Shown in pieces: positions 45,675 through 53,937 of a stretch of DNA of 64,000 nucleotides. Location of the stretch: assembly GCF_026341825.1 (NCBI RefSeq), contig NZ_JAPENY010000002.1, positions 2,203,001-2,267,000 on the forward strand, in the 5' to 3' direction. Source of the stretch: Streptomyces sp. NBC_00620. Lineage in GTDB: Bacteria; Actinomycetota; Actinomycetes; Streptomycetales; Streptomycetaceae. The translations under genes were made by a program, and so were the position numbers. How positions within the stretch are numbered: the first letter of the stretch is position 1; each line of letters begins with the position of its first letter. The notes beneath the pieces are model-generated. The model made no database searches. It was not told the origin of the DNA and was given only the letters and a program-made list of their open reading frames with translations.

Positions 45675-46595
45675 ATGGCTGCAGAGAACGTGGACGAACT
45701 CGTCAAGAACCTCGCGAATACCTTCGGGCGCCCGATCCGCTCGCCGACCCTGCACTGGCCGGACGAGTACGGCCTGGAGTAGGAGAACGTGACCTTCCCG
45801 TCCTTGGACGGGGTACCGCTTGATGCATGGTTCATCCCCTACAAGGGGTCGGACAAGATCGTCGTCTGCAACCACCCGATCTGGTTCAACCGGTACGGCC
45901 TCGCCTCCCACCTGGAGCCGTGGAAGCAGATCGGCGGCGCCGGCGGCAACGACTTCGAAGTCAACTTCATGCCGGACTACAAGCACCTCCACGACGCCGG
46001 GTACAACGTCCTGACCTACGACTTGCGCAACTTCGGCCACAGCGGCATCGGCAACGGCGGCCTCGGCTCCAACGGCATTTTCGAGTCCCGCGACGTCGTC
46101 GGCTCCCTGCGCTACGTCAAGTCCCGCGAGGACACCCGGAACATGACGGTCGGCCTGTTCAGCCGCTGCTGCGGCGGCAACGCCACCTACATCGCCATGA
46201 CCAACCACCCGGAGTACTTCCGGGACGTGCGCTGCATGGTCAACCCGCAGCCGGTCTCACTGCGCCCGTTCTACGAGCGGATCACCGAAATCCTCGGCAT
46301 CGAGGACCAGTTCGACGCCGTAGACCGCGAAATCCAGCTGATCACCAGCTTCCGGATCGACGACATGTCCCCCGTCGAGCACGCCAAGAACTGCCACGTG
46401 CCCACCTTCGTCGCCCAGGTTCACGACGACGCTCTCACCAAGCCCGGCGACGTCCAGACGATCTTCGACAACATCCCCACCGAGGAGAAGAAACTGCACT
46501 GGATCCACGGCACCACCCGCCGCTGGGACGGCTACCTCTTCTTCCCCAACAACCCGGACCCGCTCATCGAATGGTTCGACAAGTACATGAACTGA
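45675..46595 (+). pseudogene. Alpha/beta hydrolase gene interrupted by an in-frame TAG at codon 36
   Basis: ATG 45675 begins a normal family N-terminus (MAAENVDELVKNLANTFGRP) that runs to GLE, meets TAG at 45780-45782, and continues in the same frame as ENVTFPSLDGVPLDAWFIP to the stop. A single TAC-to-TAG change (Tyr to amber) explains it. The downstream part is complete: GHSGIGNGG, SRCCGGNATYIAM (nucleophile region, with Cys where many hydrolases have Ser, as in dienelactone hydrolase) and a late HGTTRRWDGY. Reinitiation at GTG 45789 (AGGAG three bases before) could give a shorter protein. Substrate unknown. Confidence 0.78.
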
Positions 46596-46805
46596 GCGCC
46601 ACCCCGTTGGGTCCTCCGGTCGTGGGCGGGCAGGGGCGGGTTCGCTGCTCAGGTGGCAGGTCGGGGCAGGGCGGGCGAATGCGGCCGTGAGCTGGTGCCG
46701 CCAGGGCCAGGTGGTGTTGTCGGAGATCTCCAGTCGATGTTGCGGGCCGAGGTCCTGATGAAGGCTGCGGACAGGAACGCTCCCGCCCCGTGGCCGTGCC
46801 GCCGC

Positions 46806-47855
46806 CTACGCCCGCCCGATCACGCGCAGCTCGCGAAGGGCCTTCGAGACCAGGACCGGGACCGCCGCTCCGGCGCCTTCGTAGCCCTCGCTCACTGTCT
46901 GGCCGCCGAGATACCGGGCGTGGACGCCTTCGAGGATCACGGCGAGTTTCATCGCGCTGAAGGCCATGTAGAACGGCAGGAGGCTCAGGTCCCGGCCGGT
47001 CAACCATTCGTACTTCTCGGCCACTTCGTAACTGGCGGGGAAGCCCTGCTGCGTAGTGACACCCACCGCGACGGGAATCAGCTCGCGGTCCGCGTCGTCG
47101 TGGTCGTGCCAGTAGGTCAGCGTCATGGCCAGATCGGCCAACGGGTCGCCCAGCGTGGAAAGTTCCCAGTCGAGGACGCCCGCGATGCGGGGCGGGCCGC
47201 TCAGGTCGACGATGGTGTTGTCGAGGCGGTAGTCGCCGTGCACGATCGAGGCGTCGGAGCTCTCCGGCACGTGGTCGGAGAGTCGGTTCAGGAGTACGTC
47301 CATGTCCGGGAGTTCGCGCGTGTGCGAGCGGCGCCACTGCTCGCCCCACCGGGAGACCTGGCGCGCGCAGTAGCCGTGTGGCCGTCCGAAGTCCGCCAGG
47401 CCGACGCTCGAAGGGTCGATGCTGTGCAGGTCCGCGAGGGTGTGCACCAGACCGTCGGCCAGCGCCGAGCGCGCCTCGGGGCTGAGCCCGGCGGTGTCCT
47501 CCGCCGTGCGTATGACCGCCCCGGGCACCTCGGCCATGACGTAGAAGGGACAGCCGAGGACATCGGGGTCCGTGCAGAGCGCAAGCGTCCGAGGCACGGG
47601 CACAGCGGTCCCCGCGAGCGCGGTCTGGACGCGGTACTCACGCTTCATGTCGTGCGCACTGGGGAGCACTTGACCGAGCGGCGGCCGTCGGAGGATGACG
47701 GTTCCGTGGGGGAGGCGCAGCCGGTAGGTGATGTTCGACAGCCCGCCGGAGATCAGCTCGGCCTGCCAAGGACCGCCGTCCAGCAGATCCGGCAGCGTTT
47801 CCTGAAGCCACTTCTCGATGTTCGCGGCGGGCAGGCCGGGTAGATCGGTGCTCAT
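46806..47855 (-). CDS. Phosphotransferase-family protein (APH fold, ACAD10-like)
   Basis: 349 residues of the aminoglycoside/choline kinase fold. ISGGLSNITYRL and VILRRPP form the nucleotide loop and Lys-like region; the catalytic loop is IVHGDYRLDN and the metal aspartate is in VLDWELSTLGDPLADL. Proteins of this subfamily are found beside, or fused to, acyl-CoA dehydrogenases and are thought to phosphorylate hydroxyacyl-type substrates. The ATG overlaps the stop of the acyl-CoA dehydrogenase gene, so the pair acts together. Confidence 0.9.
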   Translation of the reverse strand: MSTDLPGLPAANIEKWLQETLPDLLDGGPWQAELISGGLSNITYRLRLPHGTVILRRPPLGQVLPSAHDMKREYRVQTALAGTAVPVPRTLALCTDPDVLGCPFYVMAEVPGAVIRTAEDTAGLSPEARSALADGLVHTLADLHSIDPSSVGLADFGRPHGYCARQVSRWGEQWRRSHTRELPDMDVLLNRLSDHVPESSDASIVHGDYRLDNTIVDLSGPPRIAGVLDWELSTLGDPLADLAMTLTYWHDHDDADRELIPVAVGVTTQQGFPASYEVAEKYEWLTGRDLSLLPFYMAFSAMKLAVILEGVHARYLGGQTVSEGYEGAGAAVPVLVSKALRELRVIGRA

Positions 47856-49048
47856 GACCGGACCCCGCTTCCGTGTTCGGCGGTACCGGCACGGCGTGCG
47901 GCCCGCTTGGCGATCGACATGCGGTGCGCCTCTGAGGCTCCGTCGTAGATACGGAAGGCGCGGATATCGGCGTAGATACGGCCGATGACCAGGTCCTCGC
48001 TGGTGCCCAGCCCTCCGGCGAGCTGCACCGAGCGGTCGACGACCCTTCCGACGGCCTCGCTGATGAACACCTTCGCGCGCGACGACGACTCGGTGCCCTT
48101 GCCGCCTTCGGCCACCTCCCAGCAGGCCTGCCACAGCAGCGCTCGGGCCGCGACCAGGTCGATCTCGTTGTCGGCGATCATCTGTTGCGCCATCCCGAGG
48201 TCGGCGAGCCGCTGTCCGAACAACTCCCGGTCGACCGCACGGGAGAGCGCGATCTCGTGCGCGCGACGGGCGGCACCGAGCCACCGCATGCAGTGGGTGA
48301 GGCGAGCGGGCGCCAGCCTGACCTGCACATACCGGAATCCCAGCCCGGCCTCACCGAGCACGGCGTCGTCCGGCACGAAAACGTCCTCGAACAGCACCCG
48401 GCAGTGACCGCCGACCATGGTTGAGTCGATGGTGCGGGCATGCTCCTTCACCGCGAAACCGGGGGTGTCAGTGTCGACCAGCAGCATGGTGGCCCCGCTG
48501 TTCTCGCCGTCACGCGCCATCACGATCGTGAACGCGGCGCCCTCGGCCCCCGTGATCAGATGCTTCTCACCCGAGATGCTCCAGCCACCGGCGACCTTGG
48601 TCGCCAGGGTGCGTACGGCTGACGGGTCGGAGCCCGCACCGGGCGGCGGCTCGGTCATCGCGAAGCAGGAGCGGATGTCGCCGGTGACCAGCGGCACGAG
48701 GTACTTCTCCCGCTGAGCGGGCGTGGCCACCACATTGAGCAGGTGGATGTTGCCCTCGTCCGGGGCCGCGCAGTTGAGGGCCAGAGGGCCGAGCAGACTG
48801 GTGCCGGCCTCCTCCAACAGGACGGCCGCCTCGTCGAAGCGGAAGCCGCCACCGCCAAGGTTCGCCGGTGCCTGCGGCGCCCAGATCCCGGCGGCCTTCG
48901 CCGCCTGTTGCAGTTCTCGGCGCAGTTCGTCGCTCAGGCCGTGCGCGAACGCCTCCTGCTCGCGAGGGACGACCACGTCCGTCACGAACTCGGCGATCCT
49001 GTCGCGCCACTCCACGACTCTTGGTGCAAGAGAGAAATCGAAGGCCAT
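47852..49048 (-). CDS. Acyl-CoA dehydrogenase (FadE-like)
   Basis: 398 residues. CFAMTEPPPGAGSDPSAVRT is the FAD/substrate motif, GGWSISGEKHLITGA the middle-domain signature and VQLAGGLGTSEDLVIGRIYADI the C-terminal motif. It oxidises an acyl-CoA to the enoyl-CoA, passing electrons to ETF. It is coupled to the kinase-fold gene downstream, a pairing seen in hydroxy-acyl or branched acyl catabolism. No strong ribosome site precedes ATG 49048. The acyl substrate is unknown. Confidence 0.92.
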   Translation of the reverse strand: MAFDFSLAPRVVEWRDRIAEFVTDVVVPREQEAFAHGLSDELRRELQQAAKAAGIWAPQAPANLGGGGFRFDEAAVLLEEAGTSLLGPLALNCAAPDEGNIHLLNVVATPAQREKYLVPLVTGDIRSCFAMTEPPPGAGSDPSAVRTLATKVAGGWSISGEKHLITGAEGAAFTIVMARDGENSGATMLLVDTDTPGFAVKEHARTIDSTMVGGHCRVLFEDVFVPDDAVLGEAGLGFRYVQVRLAPARLTHCMRWLGAARRAHEIALSRAVDRELFGQRLADLGMAQQMIADNEIDLVAARALLWQACWEVAEGGKGTESSSRAKVFISEAVGRVVDRSVQLAGGLGTSEDLVIGRIYADIRAFRIYDGASEAHRMSIAKRAARRAGTAEHGSGVRS

Positions 49049-49119
49049 CTACGGTGACTCCGTCCGGCTCGTCATGTCGTTGCCCGGGCCGAATCCGGCC
49101 CCGGTTCCCCCTGCGGTGG

Positions 49120-49860
49120 TCATGCGCGCCACAGTGTTTCTCCAGGCCTGGTGACCACGATGTTGGGTACTGCGGCGTACCGCGACAGGCGGCACAGCGC
49201 CACGGTGAGTTCCACGATGTCCGAGACCTGGATCATCGTGGCGGGGTCGACGCGTTCGTGCACCCAGGCCGCCATGTCGGTGTCGACGTAACCGGGTGAC
49301 AGCGCCGTTGCGTTCACACCCCGGGAACCCTCGGCGGTCGTGATCGATTCGCAGAGGGAGATCAGGGCCGCCTTGGTGGCGCCGTACGCCGCCAGGCCCG
49401 GCTCGCTCACGACTCCCGTGATCGAAGCGATGGCGATGATTTTCGCCCCCGGTCCGGACGGCGCGGATCCGGCCGTACGGAGCGCGGGCAGGAGTCGCTG
49501 GGTGAGCTGGAAGTTGCTCCTGAGGTTCACCGCCATCATGGTGTCGAGCTTGTGGAGGGGGTAGGCGGCCAGCCCGCCGCCTGTTCCCATACCGGCGGCC
49601 AGCACCAAGACGTCGATGCCGCCGTGCAGTTGGAGATGCGTGTCGGCGAGGGCCTCGACCTGCTCCGGGTCCGCCATGTCCGCGGACGCGGTCTCCACCC
49701 GACCCCCATGGGCGCGCAGTTGGTTGGCGGCGTCCTTGAGCGGCCCGTCAGCACGAGCGGACAGGGTGAGATCGAATCCTTCTTGCGCGAGCCGCTCCGC
49801 GATGGCTCTGCCGATTCCGCGGGATGCGCCGGTGACGAGCGCGGTACGCCGGACTGTCAT
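49120..49860 (-). CDS. SDR-family oxidoreductase
   Basis: 246 residues from ATG 49860 (GAGGAG four bases upstream; an ATG at 49872 is less well placed). TGASRGIG cofactor motif, LVLAAGMG replacing the usual NNAG, AIASITGVV with the catalytic serine and YGATKAAL. The NNAG change is unusual but tolerated in some SDRs. Its promoter has TTGACA, an 18-bp spacer and an operator palindrome at the expected start, shared in style with other genes of this region. Divergent from the TetR gene. Confidence 0.88.
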   Translation of the reverse strand: MTVRRTALVTGASRGIGRAIAERLAQEGFDLTLSARADGPLKDAANQLRAHGGRVETASADMADPEQVEALADTHLQLHGGIDVLVLAAGMGTGGGLAAYPLHKLDTMMAVNLRSNFQLTQRLLPALRTAGSAPSGPGAKIIAIASITGVVSEPGLAAYGATKAALISLCESITTAEGSRGVNATALSPGYVDTDMAAWVHERVDPATMIQVSDIVELTVALCRLSRYAAVPNIVVTRPGETLWRA

Positions 49861-49873
49861 GCCGCTCCTCATA

Positions 49874-49924
49874 AGCTAATGGTCATTAGCTGCGATCCTG
49901 ATCGTTTGATCAGAGAGTTGTCAA
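49874..49924 (-). promoter_or_regulatory. SDR promoter with two palindromic operators
   Basis: On the minus strand: -35 TTGACA (49919-49924), 18-bp spacer, -10 CAGGAT (49895-49900). Palindrome CTGATCGTTTGATCAG (49898-49913) lies between the boxes, and AGCTAATG-GT-CATTAGCT (49874-49891) covers the predicted start. CTAACGATCAG at 49956-49966, toward the TetR gene, is a related half-site. Confidence 0.7.
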
Positions 49925-49985
49925 GGGTCATGAGTAATAAGCCACATCGCCACGGCTAACGATCAGTAGCAGTTACCCTCACCTC

Positions 49986-50657
49986 ATGACTGAGGCGCTT
50001 CATGACGAAGACGGGTCGCGCCGGGCGGGACGGGATGCCGACATGCCGCAGAGGCAGCAGACCGTCGACGCGCGGACGATCTCCGCGGCGGCGCTGAGAC
50101 TGTTCGCCGAACGTGGCTACCGTGCGACGACGATGTCCGACATCGGCGCGGCGATCGGCATCCGCGGTCCGAGTCTGTACCGGCACGTGAGCTCGAAGCA
50201 GGTGCTGCTCGGGGAGATCATGGTCGAGACGATGCGGGCGCTGATCGCCGACCAGCAGGCGGCGCTCGACGCCGGCGGCGACGTGTCCGTACAACTGCGG
50301 CGGATCGTCGAGGCGCATGTCCGCTATCACGCGGCACATCGCGAGCAGGCGTTCGTAGGCAACCGTGAGATCGAGAACCTGGAGCAGCCCTACCGCGACC
50401 AGGTGCTGCGGCTGCGACAGACCTATGAGCGGGGACTGCGCACCGTCATCGAACGGGGGTGTGCCGAAGGCGACTTCACCGTCGTGGAACCCCGGCTCGC
50501 CTCGTACGCGATTCTCGACATGGGCATGGGCGTCTCGGCATGGTTCCGTCCGGACGGACCGCATGGCGCCGAGCAGATCGCGTATACCTACGCCGACTAC
50601 GCGATCCGCATGCTCACCGGCCGGTGGCCGGGCGATGCGACGTTCGCCGACGCATGA
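49986..50657 (+). CDS. TetR-family regulator, candidate regulator of the 49-63 kb regulon
   Basis: 223 residues. The HTH is TISAAALRLFAERGYRATTM followed by SDIGAAIGIRGPSLYRHVSS, and the C-terminal domain (HREQAFVGNREIENLEQPYR) is like KstR2/TetR_C types that sense acyl-CoA or steroid metabolites. It is divergent from the SDR gene; the space between them holds two perfect palindromes resembling operators at 52.4, 53.8 and 58.2 kb. That makes it the likeliest controller of those promoters, but the TetR genes at 59.8 and 62.7 kb are alternatives. Confidence 0.9.
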   Translation: MTEALHDEDGSRRAGRDADMPQRQQTVDARTISAAALRLFAERGYRATTMSDIGAAIGIRGPSLYRHVSSKQVLLGEIMVETMRALIADQQAALDAGGDVSVQLRRIVEAHVRYHAAHREQAFVGNREIENLEQPYRDQVLRLRQTYERGLRTVIERGCAEGDFTVVEPRLASYAILDMGMGVSAWFRPDGPHGAEQIAYTYADYAIRMLTGRWPGDATFADA

Positions 50658-50694
50658 CGGTACGTGTGCCGCTGTTGTCAGCACACGTACCGTC
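50656..50694. terminator. Perfect 14-bp hairpin between convergent tetR and APC genes
   Basis: GACGGTACGTGTGC (50656-50669) and GCACACGTACCGTC (50681-50694) are exact complements with an 11-nt loop; the first arm overlaps the tetR stop codon. Confidence 0.75.
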
Positions 50695-50705
50695 CTTGTC
50701 CACGC

Positions 50706-52169
50706 TTATTGCCGGCCGATGCGGGCGTACACCTCGGGCTTGGTCTTCCGGTAGACGAGCGCCAGGACGACGCCCGCCGCGAAGGTTCCGTACACGACCG
50801 CGAACATCGTGTTCGCGAGCGACTGCGAGCCGCTGATCAGCAGGTTGAAGTTCTGCGTCGCCAGGACCATGGAGACGGTGAGGCCGGCGAGCGCGAGGAC
50901 TGGAGCGATGACCGAGTTCCATGGATTCGCCCAGGCCACCCGGTTTCGCCTGAGGTAGATGGGAACGGCGATCCCGGTGACCAGGAGCAGGACGATGAGC
51001 GCGTAGCCGAAGATCCCGACCAGTACGGCGTACAGCTTCGAGGGGTCCGACCCGAGGGCGACGAAGGGGGCCAACCCGAGCAGCGACAAGACGCTCATGG
51101 TGAGGGACGCGCGGTGCGGTGAGCCGTGACGGCCGTGCACCCGGCTGAGGGAGCGGTGCAGGATGCGGTCCGCGCTGAGGTTGTACATGTAGCGCGACGT
51201 GATGTTGTGGCCCGACAACAGTGCGGCGAAGATGCTCGTGTTCAGCAGCACGGTCACGATGTCCACGGCGACGCGGCCGCTGTATGTCTCAAGGCTCGAG
51301 ATGAACGACCCGGTGGGGTCGGTGGCCGCGGCGGCGACGACCTTGTCCGCGCCCAGGGCCTGGATCATCACCCACGCGCCGCCCGCATACAAGACGGTGA
51401 CGAGGCCGATGACGAGATACGTCGCTCGGGGAATCGTGCGGTCGGGATTCCGTACTTCGTCGCGGAAGATGGTGGTCGCCTCGAATCCGCCGAAGCATGT
51501 GATGCCGTAAAGAAGGGCGATGCCGATCGAGCCGGAGAATATGGAGTGCGGAGTGAATGACGAAGTGCCGAGCCCCGAAGCGCCTCCCTGGAACACGACA
51601 CAGGCGTCATACACGAGGACGATGACGATCTCGCAGACCAGAAGCACGGAAAGAATCTTCGCTGAGAGATCGAGTTTGAGGTAGCCCAGCGTTCCGACGA
51701 TCGCCAGCAATAGGAGACCCCACACCCACCACTTGATATCGGGTCCGTGATAGGTGTCGCGCACGAGTGATTCCAGTACGAGGCCGCCGTACGCGTAGCT
51801 ACCGATGACCATGAAGTAGTAGCAGAGCAACGCGACGAACGAAGATCCCAGACCCATGACCCGGCCGAGACCTGCCGTGATGTAGGCGTAGAAGCCCCCC
51901 GGGTTCGGCAGGTGCCGGGCCATGGTGGTGAATCCGGCGGCGAAAAGGGCGATGATCGCCCCGGCGGCGACGAACGCCACGGGTGCGCCGATCCCATTTC
52001 CGTAGCCGATGACCACCGGGAGAAACCCGACGACGATCGCGAGTGGGGCGTTGAAGGCGAGCACCGTGAAGAGCAGATGGGCGGTGCCGAGATTTCCGCG
52101 GAGCTGTGATTCCTGAGGTGATGCTGCGGTGGGAGTTTTCGGCTCATTCGCCGCTGACACAGAACTCAT
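50706..52169 (-). CDS. APC-family amino acid/organic acid permease
   Basis: 487 residues from ATG 52169, with about 12 TM helices. LFTVLAFNAPLAIVVGFLPV and the conserved PNPGGFYAYITAGLGRVMG and FGGFEATTIFRDEVRNPDRT loops are APC superfamily marks. It takes up an amino acid or an amine-like compound by proton symport. Promoter features between its start and 52329 include the palindrome GTTTTCGAGAAAAC (52262-52275). The substrate may be that degraded by the surrounding enzymes. Confidence 0.9.
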   Translation of the reverse strand: MSSVSAANEPKTPTAASPQESQLRGNLGTAHLLFTVLAFNAPLAIVVGFLPVVIGYGNGIGAPVAFVAAGAIIALFAAGFTTMARHLPNPGGFYAYITAGLGRVMGLGSSFVALLCYYFMVIGSYAYGGLVLESLVRDTYHGPDIKWWVWGLLLLAIVGTLGYLKLDLSAKILSVLLVCEIVIVLVYDACVVFQGGASGLGTSSFTPHSIFSGSIGIALLYGITCFGGFEATTIFRDEVRNPDRTIPRATYLVIGLVTVLYAGGAWVMIQALGADKVVAAAATDPTGSFISSLETYSGRVAVDIVTVLLNTSIFAALLSGHNITSRYMYNLSADRILHRSLSRVHGRHGSPHRASLTMSVLSLLGLAPFVALGSDPSKLYAVLVGIFGYALIVLLLVTGIAVPIYLRRNRVAWANPWNSVIAPVLALAGLTVSMVLATQNFNLLISGSQSLANTMFAVVYGTFAAGVVLALVYRKTKPEVYARIGRQ

Positions 52170-52328
52170 ATGCACACTCTCTGATGATGGCCCCGCCCCC
52201 CGACTGAGGCATTGGCGAATCTTGTCGGCCTAGTAATGGGCTACTGAAGCGGCCTGTCAAGGTTTTCGAGAAAACTCACGAATTCTGGGGACCGGAATGG
52301 AGAGTGCGGGTCTGCTTCCGGGGGTGGG

Positions 52329-52394
52329 TTGACAGCCTGGTGAGGCCGTTCCACAGTGGACCACTAGTTGGTCATCTGATCAGGTCATTAGATT
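52329..52394 (+). promoter_or_regulatory. Promoter and direct-repeat operator upstream of the esterase gene
   Basis: TTGACA (52329-52334), 17-bp spacer, CACAGT (52352-52357). Downstream are GGTCATCTGATC (52370-52381) and GGTCATTAGATT (52383-52394), two direct repeats 13 bp apart near the predicted start. The whole 346-bp intergenic region (52170-52521) is otherwise featureless apart from the short palindrome at 52262. Confidence 0.68.
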
Positions 52395-52521
52395 ACGATG
52401 GCGTTCGCCGCCCCGCAAGGGGTCTGTGCATCCCGTGTCCGCCGATGCGGCAGGTGTCGGCTGTGCCGGCTTCGGACCGAGACTCGGACCGGTGGGCGCC
52501 CCAGTCGCAGCGAGGAGCGTC

Positions 52522-53763
52522 ATGTCGATTCAGTCGCAGACCATGCACTCGGAGGGGTTCGTCGCACCGGGCTTCGAGCCGCTGCGAGAGGCGTTCGATC
52601 GGAACTTCGCGCAGTGCGGCGAGGTGGGGGCGTCCTGCGCGGTCTATGTCGACGGTGAGTTGAAGGCGGACCTGTGGGGCGGGCTCGCCGATGTCGTCAC
52701 CGGGCGGCGGTGGCGCGCGGACACGGTCGGGCTGGCGTACTCAGTGACGAAAGGTGCCACGGCGGTCCTCTGCTGTCTGCTGGCCGACCGGGGGGAACTC
52801 GACCTCGACGCTCCCGTCGCCCGCTACTGGCCGGCCTTCGCGAGCCATGGGAAGGGAGGTGTCTCGGTCCGGATGATCCTCGCTCATCAGGCTGGATTGC
52901 CCGTTCTCGACGGCCGGTTCACTCGTGCGGAGATCCTCGCGTACGGCGTCGCAGCGCGAGCACTCGCCGAACAGGAACCTCTCTGGGCGCCGGGCACCGA
53001 GTTCGGCTACCACGCCCTTACGTACGGCTGGCTTCTCGACGAGGTGGTTCGACGTGCCACCGGTTGGACGATCCAGCGCCTGTTCTCCAGTGAAATCGCC
53101 GGTCCGCTGGGCCTCGACTTCTTCATCGGTCTGCCCGACGGTATGGAGCACCGAGTTGCCGCTCTCGTCGACGATCCGCTGTCCGGTCGCCCCGCTGCCT
53201 CGCCCGACCCCTCGCTCGCGGAGAGGATTCCCGATCCGGAGCTGAGGCGAGCGATCGGCGGCGACTGGAGAGCGTCGGGGGATCTGTCCTCGCTGCTGAC
53301 TCGGGCGATGACCGTCAACGGTGTGTTGAGGACACCGGATGCCGACGAGTGGAACACCCCGAGCATCCGCCGGGCATCGCTTCCCGCCGCGAACGGCATC
53401 ACCAACGCCCGCTCTGTGGCTCGGCTTTACGCCTCCTGTGTCGGCGAGGTGGACGGACTGAGGCTGCTGGGCGAGGACATGGTCACGGCCGCGACCGCCG
53501 AGCGAAGCGCTGGGCGAGACCGGGTGACCGGACTGGACGCGAGGTTCGGCAGCGGGTTCATGCTGCCCACCGCAGGGCTGCCGATGCTGTCCGGGAGTTC
53601 CTTCGGGCATGAGGGTGTCGGTGGGGCACTCGGGTTCGCCGACCGTGATGCCCGGGTCGGCTTCGGGTATGTGCAGAACCTTCTGAAGACGGAGATGACC
53701 GGAGGCCCGGATCCGCGCGTCGCGGGACTGCTCGCGGCGCTACGCGACGCGCTCGGCGGCTAG
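52522..53763 (+). CDS. Beta-lactamase-fold serine hydrolase (EstB-type esterase)
   Basis: 413 residues, ATG 52522 with GAGGAG upstream. SxxK is YSVTKGAT (S74, K77), the Tyr motif is FGYHALTYGW, and SSFGHEGVGGALGFAD is the late motif. No signal peptide. It resembles the protein at 26002-27168 (shared DLWGG, LADRGxLDxDAPVA and GPLGxDFxIGLP segments), so the two are paralogues. In cyclic-ketone pathways such esterases hydrolyse lactones made by Baeyer-Villiger enzymes; the BVMO gene follows directly, which supports that role (inference). Confidence 0.88.
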   Translation: MSIQSQTMHSEGFVAPGFEPLREAFDRNFAQCGEVGASCAVYVDGELKADLWGGLADVVTGRRWRADTVGLAYSVTKGATAVLCCLLADRGELDLDAPVARYWPAFASHGKGGVSVRMILAHQAGLPVLDGRFTRAEILAYGVAARALAEQEPLWAPGTEFGYHALTYGWLLDEVVRRATGWTIQRLFSSEIAGPLGLDFFIGLPDGMEHRVAALVDDPLSGRPAASPDPSLAERIPDPELRRAIGGDWRASGDLSSLLTRAMTVNGVLRTPDADEWNTPSIRRASLPAANGITNARSVARLYASCVGEVDGLRLLGEDMVTAATAERSAGRDRVTGLDARFGSGFMLPTAGLPMLSGSSFGHEGVGGALGFADRDARVGFGYVQNLLKTEMTGGPDPRVAGLLAALRDALGG

Positions 53764-53803
53764 GCCGGGGTCGGCCGCCGCGGCTCCCGGTGTTCTCCGG
53801 GCA

Positions 53804-53859
53804 TTGACACGCGGAAGCGCGGCACGCATTCTGATCGTACGATCAGGTCATTTGATCAG
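53804..53859 (+). promoter_or_regulatory. Promoter and operator of the Baeyer-Villiger-type monooxygenase
   Basis: TTGACA (53804-53809), 17-bp spacer, CATTCT (53827-53832). A perfect 16-bp palindrome CTGATCGTACGATCAG (53831-53846) overlaps the -10, and GGTCATTTGATC (53846-53857) follows immediately. Confidence 0.75.
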
Positions 53860-53937
53860 AAGTCCTCGCCGTCGACCCCACTGGAAGTCGCGGCTCGGAG
53901 GACACCATCCCTGGCCCTCAGTCGACAGAGGACGGTC

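Noticed and set aside
46596..46805. Possible coding remnant between the hydrolase and kinase-fold genes
   Set aside because: All frames are short and low-complexity, with no recognisable motif.
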